This document shows positions 44,266 to 55,436 of a stretch of 64,000 bases of DNA, one piece after another (the first letter of the stretch is position 1; every line of letters begins with the position of its first letter). This stretch comes from Euryodendron excelsum. Its lineage: Eukaryota > Streptophyta > Magnoliopsida > Ericales > Pentaphylacaceae. A program made the translations under genes and the position numbers. The notes below the pieces were generated by a model. That model searched no databases and was not told where the DNA came from. It was given only the letters and a program-made list of their open reading frames with translations. The stretch is taken from positions 31,728,501 through 31,792,500 of the forward strand of contig CM065388.1 of the NCBI GenBank assembly GCA_033060915.1, read 5' to 3'.

Positions 44266-47200
44266 ATGTATAGAAAGATGGATAGGAGTTGGATTGATTC
44301 TGGTGATAGGCTGTCTAGGGAATATCTGAATGGAATTGACCAATTTATTGTGTTTGTGTACACCGGTAAGAATGCAGATTCAACGATCTATTGTCCCTAC
44401 AGGAAGTGTGCGAATCGATACTATTTGCCATGAGAAACTGTGTGTGATCATCTTCTGAACAATGAGATGTTAAGGAAATATAAGATTTGGACTAGTCATG
44501 AGGAACCATATCCTTCTAGTTCCAGTCACCTTATCAATGAAGATGAAATGTTGGGGGAATCAAACTTTGGGGATGACATGGTTAGAATGATACATGATGC
44601 TATTCTGCATGTAGGTACAACTTTTGAGAATGATGAGGGCCAGATAGGAGCAAATTGAAGAATCTGTTCATTATTTCAAGCTTTTAGAAGATGCTCAGAG
44701 TGAATTGTATCCGGGATGTAAGAAATTCAATAACTTGTCTTTCATTATCTGACTCTTGCATCTAAAGGTGCTCAATAATTGGAAGGACAAGTCCACAGAT
44801 ATGTTACTTGAGTTGTTGAGTGAGGCTTTCCCTGAGGGTGTGCAACTTCCGAGCAATTACTATAAAGCTCAAAAAATAACTGAAGGTCTAGGCTTTACAT
44901 ACCTGACTTGGGATGCATGCCCCAATAGTTGTATGTTGTTCAGGAATGAGCATGCCAATCTTAACTAGTGTGTCATCTATGCTAAATCTAGATGGAAAGA
45001 GAGTGTCAATACTTCAGAACATCGTGGTAAACCGAAGCCTGCAAAACAAATGAGATATTTTCCTTTGAAGCCAAGACTGCAAAGGTTGTTTACGTCTTCA
45101 AATACTTCCTAGTCAATGTGGTGGCATGCAGAGGAACGACCAAATGATGGGACTTTAAGGCATCCTGCTGACTCTGAGGCTTGGAAAGATTTTGATCTGC
45201 AGAATCCTGTCTTTGCAAGTGATATATGTAATGTGAGGCTTGGGCTAGCGGTGCATCGATTCAACCCATTTAGAATGATGAATATAGTTCATAGCACTTG
45301 GCCTGTAGTGTTGATTCCATACAACTTACAGCCTTGGATGTCCATGAAACACTCATTTTTTATCCTGTCTGTGCTTATAGATGGACCAAAAGGACCTGAT
45401 GACAAGATTCATGTCTATTTGCAATCATTAATTGAGAAGTTAATTGAACTTTGGAATGAAGGTGTACCCATTTTTGATGTGTCAACCAAACAAATGTTTC
45501 AATTGTACGCTTGTTTATTGTGGACAATTAGTGATTTTCCTGCATATGCCATGTTGTCGGAATGGAGTACTAAAGGTGAATATGCTTGCCCGTGTTGTAA
45601 TACGCAAACTAAATCCATCAGGTTGAAGCACGGTAAAAAGTTCATTTATATGGGCCACCGTCACTTTTTACCTATTCGACATAAATTTCGAAGAGACAGA
45701 ATATCATTTGATAAGACCCAGGAATTAAGGCCAAAACCTGAATTGTTGTCTGGATCAAAGATGTTGTTTTAGTTGGAATCAAAAGGTATTCTTACCCAAT
45801 ACAAAATGGATGACCTCACAGTAAGACATCAGAAATTGAAAGAGAAAGAACCGAATAATGGGGAACCTAAAAATCATAATTGGAAAAAGAAGAGCATTTT
45901 TTACGAATTGCCGTACTGGAAGCACAATTTAGTAAGACACAATCTTGATGTGATGCATATAGAGAAGAATATCTGTGACAATATATTATGGACAATACTA
46001 GGAGTCGTCAGAAAGTCGAAGGACAATGCAAATGCCTGACGTGATCTGAAGAAAATGGAAATTAGAGAAGCATTATGCCCAGTAGAGAAGGCGAGCAACA
46101 AATTGTACTTGCCTTCTGCTCAGCTCACAATGACCAAGGAGGAAAAATATTAGTTCTTGAAAGTGTTAAAGGAAGTTAGAGTGCCTGATGGGTATGCATC
46201 TAATATATCACGATATGCCCGTTTAGAGGATAGAACTATTTGGAGTCTAAAAAGCCACGATAGTCATGTCTTGATGCAACAACTTATTCCTCTGGCTATA
46301 CGACATTCTTTGCCAAAGGAAGTCATTGAACCATTAATTGAATTGAGCAATTTCTTCAAACAACTATACTCAAAGGTGAATCGTCCAACTGACTTGCATT
46401 ATATTCAGGATTGTATTGCAGTAACTCTGTGTCACCTTGAGAAAATATTCCCTCCAGCCTTCTTTGATGTAATGGAACACTTGCTCATTCATTTGGCTGA
46501 TAAAACATTATTGTGTGGACCAGTTCAATACCGATGGATGTATTCAATTGAGAGGTATCTTTTGACATTAAAAGAATATGTTCGGAATCGAGCTTTTCCA
46601 GAGAGTTCAATTGCTAAAGGTTACTTGATGGAAGAGTGCATGAATTTCTGTGCTCGATATCTTGATGACATGGAAACCAAAACTAATCGACCTGTGCGGA
46701 ACAAAGACGGTGCAGAAGGAAACGGTAAATATGTTCATCTTGATAAAAGTGCATTGACACAGGCTTATCACTATATCTTATTCAATACTAAATCAGTGGG
46801 ACTATTCATAAAGTAAGCAAAATTTGTTTTTACAACCATTTCATGCAGCTTCCGTATAATCATTTATATGTTGATATTTAAATTTTGACTGCACAACAAT
46901 CACCTTCAATTCCTTAAGGATAAATTGCCTGAAGCATATAGTCATCAAATTCAACGCGAGCATTTTGAAACATTCCACGCTTGGTTCACCAACCATGTAT
47001 GTGTTATTTTCAGTTCTCCCAAACTTATGTATAGTTAATGAATATTAAATATAAACTTATTTACATAACAGGTTAAAACTTGACGAAGGACGACTAATAT
47101 CACATTGACTGATAAAATCAATTATTTGGCAAATGGTCCTGATGACATGGCATGGAGGTATAATGCTTATAAAGTCAATGGGTTTCATTTTCGTGTGAAG

Positions 47201-47721
47201 CACATGGATCACAATTAAATTACTCAAAATAGTGGTGTATCTTTAAAGGCTGAGACCTTGAGTTATGTTAGTTAAAAGGATAATAATCCTCACGTGGGGT
47301 CTATGTGGTACTATGGACAGTTGATCGATATTATTCAAGTTCGATACACTAATGACATGACATTTTTCATGTTTAAGTGTGATTGGATTGATAACATTCG
47401 CGGGAAGAAGGAAGATGCTTTCAAATTTACATTTGTCAACTTTAACCATTTATTGTACTGAGATGATCGAGAGACCAATGAACCTTTATCTTTGCTTCCC
47501 AAGAAGAGCAGGTTTGGTATGCTTCAGATCCCCTAGCACCAGACTGGCATGTTGTTGTGAAGATGTCACAAAGAAGTTTGTTTGATATGCATTCCTCAGA
47601 CACTCAAGCTGAACCATATGCAAGTCAACAATTGGAAGAAACTATTGCTCTTCGTGAAATGGACGTTCACTGGGTTAGGGAAGGAACAGAAGGAGCAACA
47701 GTTGATGCTCCTATAGAATAA
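44266..47721 (+). pseudogene. CACTA TnpD/TNP2-type transposase pseudogene, copy 1
   Basis: It starts MYRKMDRSWIDSGDRLSREY and runs to a stop at 47719. Domains in order: transposase-associated domain (CPYRKCANR, one Cys of the CPC motif lost), TNP2 core (LGFTYLTWDACPNSCMLFRN; HSTWPVVLIPYNL; DGPKGPDDKIHVYLQ; GEYACPCCN; HNLDVMHIEKNICDNILWT), DUF4218 (LIPLAIRHSLPKEVIEPLIE; PVQYRWMYSIERYLLTLKEY), and after two introns (46813-46896, 46998-47071) DUF4216. Stops break the frame at about 44431, 44750, 44967, 45109, 45771, 46038, 46152, 47083, 47218, 47274 and 47460, and there is a 1-base insertion near 44655. The acceptor at 46896 has lost AG. It is non-functional. Confidence 0.85.
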
Positions 47722-47883
47722 TAGCACCCCAATGTGTCAGTTTTAGTATAGGTTATCCATTTTGGACAACATAAGTTGAATATGTATTGCAATGGTGAAA
47801 TGAATTTAAATGATTTTGTATGGTTGCATGTTTTTACTATTCTATACATTGTTTGTATCTTTTATTTATTGTTTCAGGTTATT

Positions 47884-49619
47884 ATGACAAAGAGGAAGAG
47901 GTCTATCGGTTAGACATTGGCTGATCTGCTGTGGTCACGCACATCAGGGTCTGCGAGTACTGAGCCAATTCCACCCCAACAACCTATGTTGCAGCCTTCT
48001 CATGCTTGACTAACAGCCTCAGTAGAGGCAGTGCGGGTAGCACCATCATAAGCTACATCTTTATATTCTACTTCATCACAGAGACCCTCAACAGCTACAT
48101 TATCACAGCCGGTTCTCTCATGTATAACTTGGGTTAAAAATATTGTCCTATTTATGCTGTTAATTAATAAATATTTTGGTTCATTTTATTATTTTAGATT
48201 CACTTGTTTTAGGCCCATCAGGTACTGAGACGTCTTCGTCATGTTCAAAAAAGGGACGAGGCTTGTCGTTGGGCATTCGTGATTAGGGGAAGGTATATTT
48301 CAAGTATCACGTGGAATTTGATAAGAGGTGGTACCCAATAGAGAAGAACAAAAAGAATAAACTCTCAGGGCAGTTGGGTATCCTTGTGCGTCGCATTGTA
48401 CCTTTGACTTATATTGATTGGCCACATGTACCCGAAGATTTAATCGATCAGATTTGGAAAGATGTTAAGGTTACAACTCTATTGTTTATCCAAATGATAA
48501 ATACTTTATTATTTATCGATCAGTTGATGACTAAGGATTCTTTTTTTCTTTTTTCTTTTGTAGCGTAACTTGGAACCATGTTCGGATGAGTACAAACCTA
48601 TTTGCCTTGACAAATGTAAAAAGTTGTGGAAGGATCACATGTATCATATAAAGAAAAATCATTTTACACCATACCGAAACATTGTTGACCAATACCCGGA
48701 TTATCCTTATGGCATAAATCCAAATCACTGGAGAGAGCTTGTGGATTATTGGAGGACTGAGGAGGCATATGTTCAAGTACAATACGTCACAGTCATTTAC
48801 ACTAGCATATGTGTTTGTTGTTATATGCTAATTATGCAACTACTTGTAGGCAACTGCACAACAGAATTCACTGAATAGGGAGCTTCGTGGCCCACCTCAT
48901 ACAACTGGGAGGACACACTTCTCCGCAATTCGTAATGAGGTACATGTGTAAAAAAATGTGATATATTTGCTGACTTTTTCCTATTACTAATTTCATATAA
49001 TTGGTACATTAGATGGAGGCGGCTGAGCAAAGGGCAGACAAGATGATTGTATACTTGAGGACTCGTCGACCAGATGACCCAAATGTGATTGACATTATTG
49101 TAAGCAGTACTTATGTAAACAATTTAGTACAACAATTTATACTTATGACTGTTAGTAATATGTATATTTGGAAGTGCAGGCTGAATATAATCGATGTTTG
49201 GAAGAGGTGCCTAAGGAGCTACGAACGAATGATGCTCGAGACAAGATATTCCACGAACTGTTCGAGGATGATGGACATGGCTATTCCCGCACGTACAACA
49301 TTGGTGTAGCACGGTCTACTATTTACGGGGAAGCTGTTGGTCCATCACAGCCTCTAACAGAGCCCGCAATGGTGGAAGAGATCACTCGACAAGTCACCAT
49401 GACACTAAGAGAGGATTTAAAAGAGAAGCTGCGAGAGGAGCTACGAGAAGAGATCACCTGGCAGGTCACTATGCAATTGATAAAGGCCAGTCTCCTATCT
49501 GGAGATGCTGCTAGACAGGTTTATATATGCCTCCCCAATTTAACCAAAGTTCTTAAAATAGAAGTCCTCTTAATTGCTTTTCTCAAGTATTGTTCATCTT
49601 ACTTTTTAGGTTCTGGATG
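47884..49619 (+). pseudogene. TnpA-type second gene of CACTA copy 1, interrupted by copy 2
   Basis: It starts MTKRKRS, then hits a stop that copy 2 shares. Exons: 47884 to about 48120 (Ser/Pro/Thr-rich), 48213-48469 (RGLSLGI, FKYHVEFDKRWYPIEKNKK, RRIVPLTYIDWPHVPEDLID), 48564-48770 (CKKLWKDHMYHIKKNHFTPY, YPYGINPNHWRELVDYW), about 48857-48939 (NSLNRELRGPPHTTGRTHFS, the typical plant En/Spm transposase motif), 49015-49100, and 49180-49518 (Glu/Arg-rich coiled stretch EEITRQVTMTLREDLKEKLR). The last exon is cut at 49619 by the copy 2 terminus. Family resemblance is to plant Ptta/En/Spm transposases (PF03004); TnpA-type proteins bind the subterminal repeats. Confidence 0.75.
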
Positions 49620-49622
49620 CAT
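49620..49622. repeat. Candidate 3-base target site of copy 2
   Basis: CAT directly precedes CACTACTA. In copy 2 itself the uninterrupted exon reads GATGCATCTAGCG, which shows the pre-insertion sequence. The right-hand duplicate lies outside the window. Confidence 0.55.
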
Positions 49623-49870
49623 CACTACTAAAAAAAGCCCTATTTGCGACGGATTATTTGTGACGGCTAGTTATGCCGTCACAAATACCTTCTTAATTGC
49701 GACGGCAATGTCCCCGACGCAAATAATATCATTTGTGACGGCACTATTTGTGACGCAACACTGCCGACGTAAAAAACCTTCAAAAACGATGTCATATGGC
49801 TGAATAAAACCGACCCCCCTTTGTTACGATGGTGTATTTGTGACGGGATGAGCCGTTGCAAATGAGTAAG
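49623..49870 (+). repeat. Left terminus and subterminal repeats of copy 2
   Basis: CACTACTAAAAAAAGCCC is followed within 250 bases by about ten copies of TTTGTGACGGC, ATTGCGACGGC, GCCGTCACAAAT and variants. This is the binding array expected for a TnpA-type protein. Confidence 0.8.
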
Positions 49871-49959
49871 TGAAACGGCGTCGTTTTGATACCAAAATTT
49901 GTTTCCCCCCTTTTCCTCGTCTTTCCCTCAAAATCCCTCAAAATCGCAGCCCTAATTGT

Positions 49960-50285
49960 TCGACGAGCTTGAGATGCCGCCCTGCATCAGTTTTCCCTCT
50001 TCCCTTATCCCTCACGCACAGCCCTAATTTGTACGACGAGAGAGATGCCACCCTCCATCACTATTCCATCTTCCCTCATCCCTCACGTTGGCTGAGGGAG
50101 GGACGCCCTTCCTCCTTCTTCTGTCATCCTTGACATTGGCTGGGAGAGACGCCGCCAGAAGCCCTCACCACCAGAAGCTATTGACACTAGAAGCCCTCGC
50201 CGCCAGAAGCCGTTGACGCTAGAAGCCCTCGCTGCCAAAAGCCATTGACGTCGGAAGCCCTTGTTGCCGGAAGCCGTAGGATAGA
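49960..50285 (+). repeat. Leader minisatellites of copy 2
   Basis: CCTCATCCCTCACG and GAAGCCCTCGCCGCCAGAAG/CCGTTGACG-type units, as in copy 1. About five of the 30-base units lie at 50155-50280. Confidence 0.6.
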
Positions 50286-51800
50286 TCGATTGGTAAGCTT
50301 ATCTCCCTGTTGAATGTTGATCAATTTTCATTGTATGTAAGCAAATTGACTTCCATGTCCAAAAACCATTTAGTGTGCCCATAAAACTAAGTATTAGCCG
50401 AAACCCCTTGTATGCCAGTGCCAGTTCGCAGCCAATCTTAGGAAACATCCCAAATTACTCACTGGGTGACATTATTTTGGTGACTGTCAATGGACGTTGA
50501 TACAACTTCCTATTCGTAGTACAAGGTAGTATCGACTGATATGTGAGTGAAAATGGTGCAATAAAATATATTTACTTGGACAACAATATAAGCAGGAATA
50601 TTTTTCATTTATAATTGGTAATTTCATTACCTGTAGTCGGAGTTTTCTGCGAGCTGTTAAATTTTTCATAACATCAGTGCTGAAGATTTAGATACTTAAA
50701 ATGAATATATATTGAAGATGTTCATAACTAGAATAAAAAACTAAACATTTCTTTTTCTTTAATGTTTCACATTTTTGTGAATTGTTGACTCTACAATTGG
50801 CATGATGCTTCAAGGTTTCCAGAAGAGAACAATAATCAATATATTGTCAGTCATGACACCATTTTCATCTTTTTTAGGTACAAAGTATTGCTAAATTTTA
50901 GTAAGAAATATTATATGGCCTCTCCATATATCTTCTGTTAACCATTGGATTTGTTTCAACAAATGATAACTGCAGAAAAATATCATGATACACCTTAATG
51001 CTATTTGATACTAGAGACATTTTGTTAATTCGTATGAAAATTAATTTGTATTTTTTTTTATTTCGTATGAAACCAGTGTATAAGAAATAAGAAAATAGTA
51101 ATTTTATTTCCTAATATTGGGATATTTAAAAAAAGAAATTTTATAACAATTTTCAAAATCCATTTATCAATTACATTTCAGATGTCTATTAACCTATAAA
51201 TGTTCGATGTCTATCACTCTGCAATTACAAATTATAAGATAATTAGTTTCTAATAGTTTTTATTTCCTTTCTATATGTTGTATTCATACATGTATATTTT
51301 AATTAACTCATAACTGCATGAGTTAATTAAAACATAAGCATTTAACCTGAGACCCGTTCAAGAATTGTCTATGTAGTTTGTGGATTCAACTACGATGAGA
51401 CGGTTCTTGAATTGTCCAGTTTCGGACAGTTCTTGAATTGTCCAATTCGGGACTGCATAAATCTATATAGTAGTTAGTGGCTCCCTACTTAAATTGTTCT
51501 TCTTTGATGGAGATTCTGTGTGGCAAACTTCGTGTTCTCTGGGTACATACGGGATGTGGTGTATAGTAATACACTTTGTCTACGTCATGTACTTGGAAAA
51601 CTGCGGGGAGATGCTATCGGATTTTCCTAAAAGACGGACAGAGCAGTTTGAGCTACTTTCTACGATATAGCTTATGCAATCCTGAATGGGATAGGACCAC
51701 TTACCTGTTAGAGAGGAGTTGGATGGATAGGTTTCACGTTGTATGCACATGCAGATTGATATTTTATCTATGGTGGCTAATTAGTAATGTTTATGTGGAC
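50286..51800 (+). other. Non-coding 5' stretch of copy 2, probable intron
   Basis: It aligns with copy 1 from 42735 to 44265; the preceding 400 bases of copy 1 are absent, with the joint at TTGAATGTTGATCAATTT. The frame before 51801 is open to 51576 in copy 2, but the same place in copy 1 has a stop and the extension has no domain, so it is not taken as coding. Confidence 0.5.
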
Positions 51801-54800
51801 ATGTACAAAAAGATGGACAAGAGTTGGATTGATTCTGGTGATAGGCTGTCTAGAGAATATCTTAATGGAATTGACCAATTTATTGTGTTTGCGTACACCA
51901 GTAAGAATGCAGATTCAACGATCTATTGTCCCTGTAGGAAGTGTGCGAATCGATACTATTTGCCACAAGAAATTGTGCGTGATCATCTTCTGAACAATGG
52001 GATGTTAAGGAAATATAAGATTTGGACTAGCCATGGGAAACCATATCCTTCTAGTTCTAGTCACCCTATCAGTGAAGATGAAATGTTAGGGGAATCAAAC
52101 TTTGGGGATGACATGGTTGGAATGATACATGATGCTATTTCGTATGTAGGTACAACTTTTGAGAATGATGAGGGCCAAATAGGAGTGAATGAAGAAACTG
52201 TTCATTATTTCAAGCTCCTAGAAGATGCTCAGAGTGAATTGTATCCGGGATGTAAGAAATTTAGTAAATTGTCTTTCATTGTCCGACTCTTGCATCTAAA
52301 GGTGCTCAATCATTGGACGGATAAGTCCACAGATATGTTACTTGAGTTGTTGAGTGAGGCTTTCCCTGAGGTTGTGCAACTTTCGAGCAATTACTATAAA
52401 GCTCAAAAGATAACTAAAGGTCTAGGCTTTACATACCTGACTTGGGATGCATGCCCGAACAGTTGTATATTGTTCAGGAATGAGCACGCCAATCTTAACC
52501 TATGTGTCATATGTGGTAAATCTAAATGGAAAGAGAGTGCCAATACTTTAGAACATCGTCATAAACCGAAGCCTACAAAACAGATGAGATATTTTCCTCT
52601 GAAGCCAAGACTGCAAATGTTGTTTATGTCTTCAAATACTTCCCAGTCAATGAGGTGGCATGCAAAGAAAAGACCAAATGACAGGTCTTTAAGACATCCT
52701 GCTAACTTTGAGGCTTGGAAAGATTTTGATCGACGGAATCCTGTCTTTGCAAGTGATATACGTAATGTGAGGCTTGGGCTAGCATCGGATGGATTCAACC
52801 CATTTAGTATGATGAATGTAGTTCATAGCACTTGGCCTGTAGTGTTGATTCCATGCAACTTACCACATTGGATGTGCATGAAACAGCCATTTTTTATCTT
52901 TTCTGTGATTATAGATGGACCGAAAGGACCTGGCGACAAGATTAATGTCTATTTGCAACCGTTAATTGAGGAGTTGATTGAACTTTGGAATGAAGGTGTA
53001 CCCACTTTTGATGCATGAACCAAACAAATGTTTCAATTGTACGCTTGTTTATTTTGGACAATCAATGATTTTCCTGCATATGCCATGTTGTCGGGATGGA
53101 GTACTAAAGGTGAATATGCTTGCCCGGGTTGTAATACGCAAACTAAATCCATTAGGATGAAGCACGGTAAAAAGTTCATTTATATGGTCCACCGTCACTT
53201 TTTACCTATTCGACATAAATTTCGAAGAGACAGAATATCATTTGATAAGACCCAGGAATTAAGGCCAAAACTTGAATTGTTGTTTGGATCAGAGATGTTA
53301 TTTCAGTTGGAATCAAAAGGTATTCTTACTTAATACAAAATGGATGACTTCACAGTAAGACATCGAAAATTGAAAGAGAAAGAACCGAATAATGGGGAAC
53401 CCAAAAATCATAATTGGAAAAAAGAAGAGCATCTTTTACAAATTATCGTACTGGAAGCATAATTTAGTAAGACACAATCCTGATGTGATGCATATAGAGA
53501 AGAATGTCTGTGACAATGTATTATGGACAATGCTAGGAGTCGTTGGAAAGTTAAAGGATAGTGTAAATGCCTACCGTGATTTGAAGGAAATGGGAATTAG
53601 AGAATCATTGCACCCAATAGAGAAAACGAGCAACAAATTGTACTTGCCTCCTGCTCAATTCATAATGACCAAGGAGGAAAAATATTTATTCTTGAAAGTG
53701 TTAAAGGAAGTTAGAGTGTCGGATGGGTATACATCTAATATATCACGATATGTCTGTTTAGAGGATATAACTATTTGGGGTCTAAAAAGCCATGATAGTC
53801 ATATCTTGATGCAACAACTTATTCCTCTGGCTATACGACATTCTATGCCGAAGAAAGTCATTGAACCGTTGATTGAATTGAGCAATTTCTTTAGACAACT
53901 ATGCTCGAAGGTGAATTGTCCTACTGACTTGCATTATATTCAAGATCGTATTGCAGTAACTCTGTGTCATCTTGAGAAATATTCCCTCCAGCCTTCTTTG
54001 ATGTAATGGAACACTTGCCTATTCATTTGGCTGATGAAGCATTGTTGTGTGGACCAGTTCAATATCGATGGATGTATTCAATTGAGAGGTATCTTCTGAC
54101 ATTGAAAGAATATGTCCAGAATCGAGCTTTCCCAGAGAGTTCAATTGCTAAAGGTTACTTGATCGAAGAATGCATGAATTTTTGTGCTCGATATCTTGAT
54201 GACATGGAAACCAAAACTAATCGACCTGTGCGGAACAAAGACGGTGCAGAAGGAAACGACAAATGTGTTCATCTTGATAAAAGTGCATTGACACAGGCTC
54301 ATTGCTATATCTTGTTCAATACTAAATCAGTGGGACCATTTATAAAGTAAGAAAAATTTGTTTTTACAACCATTTCATGTAGCTTCCGTATAATAATTTA
54401 TATGCTGATATTTAAATTTTGACTGCACAGTAATCACCTTCAATTCCTTAAGGATAAATTGCCTGAAGCAGATAGTCATCAAATTTAGTGCGAGCATTTT
54501 GAAACATTCCACACTTGGTTCATCAACCATGTATGTGTTATTTTCACTTCTCCTAAACTTATGTATAGTTAATGAATATAAAATATAAACTTATTTACAT
54601 AACAGGTTCAAACTCTACGAAGGACGACTAGTATCATATTGATTGATGAAATCAATTATTTGGCAAATGGTCCTGATGACATGGCATGGAGGTATAATGC
54701 TTATAACGTCAACGGGTTTGATTTTTGTGTGAAGCACATGGATCACAATCAAATTACACAAAATAGTGATGTAAGTTTAAAGGCTGAGACCTTGAGTTAT

Positions 54801-55256
54801 GCTAGTCAAAAGGATAATAATCCTCACGTGGGGTATGTGTGGTACTATGGACAGTTGACCGATATTATTCTAGTTCGATGCACTAATGACATGACATTTG
54901 TTATGTTTAAGTGTGATTGGATTGATAACATTCTTGGGAAGAAGGAAGATGCTTTCAAATTTACATTGGCAAACTTCAACCATTTATTGTACCGAGATGA
55001 TTGAGAGACTAATGCACCTTTCATCTTTGTATCACAAGCAGAGCAGGTTTGGTATGCTTCAGATCCCCTAGCACCAGACTGGCATGTTGTTGTGAAGATG
55101 TCACAGAGAAGTTTGTTTGATATGCATTCCTTAGACACTCAAGCTGAACCATATGCAAGTCAACAATTGGAAGAAACTATTGCTCTTCGTGAAACGAACG
55201 TTCACTGGGTTAGGGAAGGAACAGAAGGAGCAACAGTTGATGCTCCTGTAGAATAA
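51801..55256 (+). pseudogene. CACTA TnpD/TNP2-type transposase pseudogene, copy 2
   Basis: The start MYKKMDKSWIDSGDRLSREY is chosen because it is conserved in both copies and directly precedes the transposase-associated domain (CPCRKCANR intact, about residues 35-45, HLLNNGMLRKYKIWTSHGKP). 405 codons stay open. The TNP2 core follows (LTWDACPNSCILFRN, LCVICGKSKW, HSTWPVVLIPCNL, DGPKGPGDKINVYLQ), with a TGA at 53016 where copy 1 has a Ser codon. Then come GEYACPGCN; a TAA at 53331; a one-base insertion in an A run near 53415; HNPDVMHIEKNVCDN; DUF4218 (LIPLAIRHSMP); a one-base deletion near 53977; and introns 54347-54430 and 54531-54605. DUF4216 (MAWRYNAYNVNGFDFCVKHM) has a TGA at 55002, before VSQAEQVWYASDPLAPDWHV and the end at 55254. 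Few lesions remain, so it decayed more recently than copy 1. Confidence 0.87.
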
Positions 55257-55436
55257 TATCATCCCAATGTGTTAGTTTTAGTATAGGCCATCCATTTTGC
55301 ACATGATGAGTTGATTATGTATTACAATGGTGAAATGAATTTAAATGGTTGCATGTTTTTACTATTTTGTACGGTTGCATGATTTTACTATTTTGTACGT
55401 TGTTTGTATCTTGTATTTATCGTACCAGGTTATTAT

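Larger units (their letters stand above)
41341..49622 (+). mobile_element. CACTA element copy 1 (older, truncated)
   Basis: It comprises subterminal repeats (41356-41850), a leader with a minisatellite, a long non-coding stretch, a TNP2-type gene and a TnpA-type gene. It stops abruptly at 49622, where the terminus of copy 2 begins. It aligns with copy 2 over nearly its whole length. No CACTA terminus is found at its left end, where it merges with the 3' side of X, so the left boundary is approximate. Confidence 0.7.

Noticed and set aside
51576..51800. A 75-codon N-terminal extension of the copy 2 TNP2 frame
   Set aside because: The aligned sequence of copy 1 has stops, no domain is seen, and the conserved start at 51801 sits directly before the domain.
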